DNA of 22,310 bases from UBA8290 sp964230965 (GTDB lineage Bacteria > Bacillota_I > Bacilli_A > Acholeplasmatales > Acholeplasmataceae), in NCBI GenBank assembly GCA_964230965.1, contig CAXRJA010000001.1, positions 1 to 22,310 of the forward strand, in the 5' to 3' direction. This document shows, piece after piece, positions 21,122 to 22,310 of the stretch (position 1 is the stretch's first letter; every line of letters begins with the position of its first letter). Under the pieces are notes generated by a model that was not told the origin of the DNA, did not search any database, and saw only the letters and a list, made by a program, of their open reading frames with translations. The position numbers and the translations under genes are program-made.

Positions 21122-22310
21122 TCCAAATCGGTAAGGAAATATAAACCTTGTAGGATCATAGGATTCTTGCCAAGAAGTTACACCCCATGTAGATGTATCT
21201 ATTGGCCACGAATAGCTAAGTTTTCCTGAGAAGTTTTGATATCCAAATATGAGTTGTGTAAGGGCATATCCACCCTCACTTCCTGGTAAAAATGCTGAGA
21301 TAAAACCATCAAAATATTCTAAATATTGATCTAAAAATAACGGCCTACCGCTAAACAAAACACCAATAACTAGTTTACCGTCATTTTTTGCTTGCATTGC
21401 TTGATTGAGTGCATGGATATTATCTGGATGTGCATTTCCAGAGACGAGAGAAGGATATGCTTGATCACCAATACCTTCAGCATAAGGCATTTCAGTGAGC
21501 GCGACAATGACAACATCGCTCATTTCATAAGTGGATAAGGTTATTTCTTGTTCTAAACCAGCTTTTAAAGAGGTTCCAACATTAAAGATATTATCTGGAT
21601 TTCCTTGCCAGTTGGTTGTCCATCCACCAGACATGAATCCGATATGATCTGATGCCGGACCAGTTAAATAAATGTTTTGTGTTGTTGTTAATGGGAGTGC
21701 ACTATTGTTTTTAAGCAAAATTGCACTTTTGATTGCAAGTTCTCTTGCAAGTAATGTATGATCGAGCCTCATATCATTTGTATAATCTAATTTGAATAAA
21801 GGTTGACGCATTAGATTTGACTGAAATTTGACTCGTAAAATTCTAAATACAGCATCATTTATTCTTTCTAAAGAAATATCATCGTTACTGACAGCAAACA
21901 ATAATTCTTGATAAGCGGATTTCCAATCATAAGGTTCCATAAGCATATCGATTCCAGCATTTACAGAAGTCACGATTTGTTGATAAAAACTTCCTTCAAG
22001 TTGATGGATTGCATTCCAATCACTGATAATAAAACCTTTAAAGCCAAGATCTTCTTTTAAAAGTTCTTGAAGGTAATATGTATGACCATGCATTTTTATA
22101 CCGTTAATACTACTGTAAGATGCCATGATTGTTGGTACTTTCGCTTGAATGGCCTCTAAATAAGGTGCAAGATGTACATCCAGATTGATATCATCAATGA
22201 TGGCATTGCCCTGATCCATACCCATGGTGCCACCATCTGCTAAAAAATGTTTTGCTGTTGGAATGATACCATTTTCTAAATAACCTAAAATTGCAGATTT
22301 TGTTAGATTT
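21104..22310 (-). CDS. Glycoside hydrolase family 3 (beta-glucosidase-like), N-terminal part outside the window
   Basis: About 401 residues are visible; the frame is open to the window edge, so the start is missing rather than broken. The first part has AKHFLADGGTMGMDQGN (family 3 barrel, with the KH pair) and MASYSSINGIKMHGH. FKGFIISDWNAI follows, whose Asp is the expected catalytic nucleophile (residue 97 of the visible part). The C-terminal domain has ILLKNNSALPL, LFSGRPLFLDQY, AFLPGSEGGYALTQLIFG, GKLSYSWP and the usual ending FPYRFGLNY. No signal peptide can be judged. Such enzymes release glucose from beta-glucosides or glucans, and the pattern resembles the barley exoglucanase type. It fits with pgmB as sugar metabolism. 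Confidence 0.9.
   Translation of the reverse strand, partial: NLTKSAILGYLENGIIPTAKHFLADGGTMGMDQGNAIIDDINLDVHLAPYLEAIQAKVPTIMASYSSINGIKMHGHTYYLQELLKEDLGFKGFIISDWNAIHQLEGSFYQQIVTSVNAGIDMLMEPYDWKSAYQELLFAVSNDDISLERINDAVFRILRVKFQSNLMRQPLFKLDYTNDMRLDHTLLARELAIKSAILLKNNSALPLTTTQNIYLTGPASDHIGFMSGGWTTNWQGNPDNIFNVGTSLKAGLEQEITLSTYEMSDVVIVALTEMPYAEGIGDQAYPSLVSGNAHPDNIHALNQAMQAKNDGKLVIGVLFSGRPLFLDQYLEYFDGFISAFLPGSEGGYALTQLIFGYQNFSGKLSYSWPIDTSTWGVTSWQESYDPTRFIFPYRFGLNYSS

Noticed and set aside
21104..22310. Glycoside hydrolase taken as a truncated pseudogene
   Set aside because: The frame stays open to the window edge with family motifs intact, so the missing part is outside the window.
1..22310. tRNA, rRNA, insertion sequences and integrase-type mobile elements
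   Set aside because: I looked for these on both strands and saw no tRNA-like cloverleaf, rRNA segment, transposase or integrase.

Overview
The window is AT-rich DNA with short intergenic gaps and strong GGAGG-type ribosome sites. Several genes end in TGA (crtN, the PD-(D/E)XK protein, pgmB, the DUF2161 gene), so the standard genetic code is in use. C30-type carotenoid genes, a complete pdhABCD operon, polyamine genes, and lipid-kinase and glycerol-kinase genes together suggest a low-GC monoderm, most likely Acholeplasma (Mollicutes). This is inference from gene content; I could not run a search.

Layout. 1-7327 is a light and membrane-stress block. On the minus strand are a tocopherol-cyclase-like gene (cut by the window edge) and a heliorhodopsin gene. 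Divergent from them is a plus-strand operon crtN-crtM-phr (carotenoid desaturase, squalene/phytoene synthase, class II photolyase). Converging on it from the right is a minus-strand operon mscS-DUF2177-DUF1295. 7426-9775 is an arginine decarboxylase/agmatinase pair (speA-speB). 9874-14623 is the pyruvate dehydrogenase operon pdhA-B-C-D with a consensus promoter and a strong terminator. 14680-17097 holds a diacylglycerol-kinase-family lipid kinase and glpK. 17087-17701 (minus) is a RecB/Cas4-like PD-(D/E)XK nuclease. 17702-18126 has no convincing ORF but carries hairpins, a G-rich repeated motif and a clear terminator, so it may encode a small RNA. 18127-19376 is pgmB overlapping a DUF2161 nuclease-fold protein. 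19377-19587 holds an HTH-like coding remnant. 19588-20400 is a DUF975 membrane protein. 20416-21069 is a YczE/YitT-type membrane protein (minus). 21104-22310 is the 3' part of a family 3 glycoside hydrolase (minus).

How the genes fit together. The most notable feature is the heliorhodopsin. It keeps the retinal-binding lysine, the counterion glutamate and the family's conserved histidines. It shares a divergent promoter region of about 100 bp with the carotenoid-photolyase operon. Its chromophore would be retinal, yet the carotenoid enzymes look C30 (CrtN/CrtM) type and no cyclase or cleavage oxygenase is visible here. The retinal source is therefore an open question, and the tocopherol-cyclase-like gene just downstream is an interesting neighbour. 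The rest is central metabolism: acetyl-CoA formation, putrescine synthesis, glycerol-3-phosphate and phosphatidate supply, and sugar phosphate and glycoside use.
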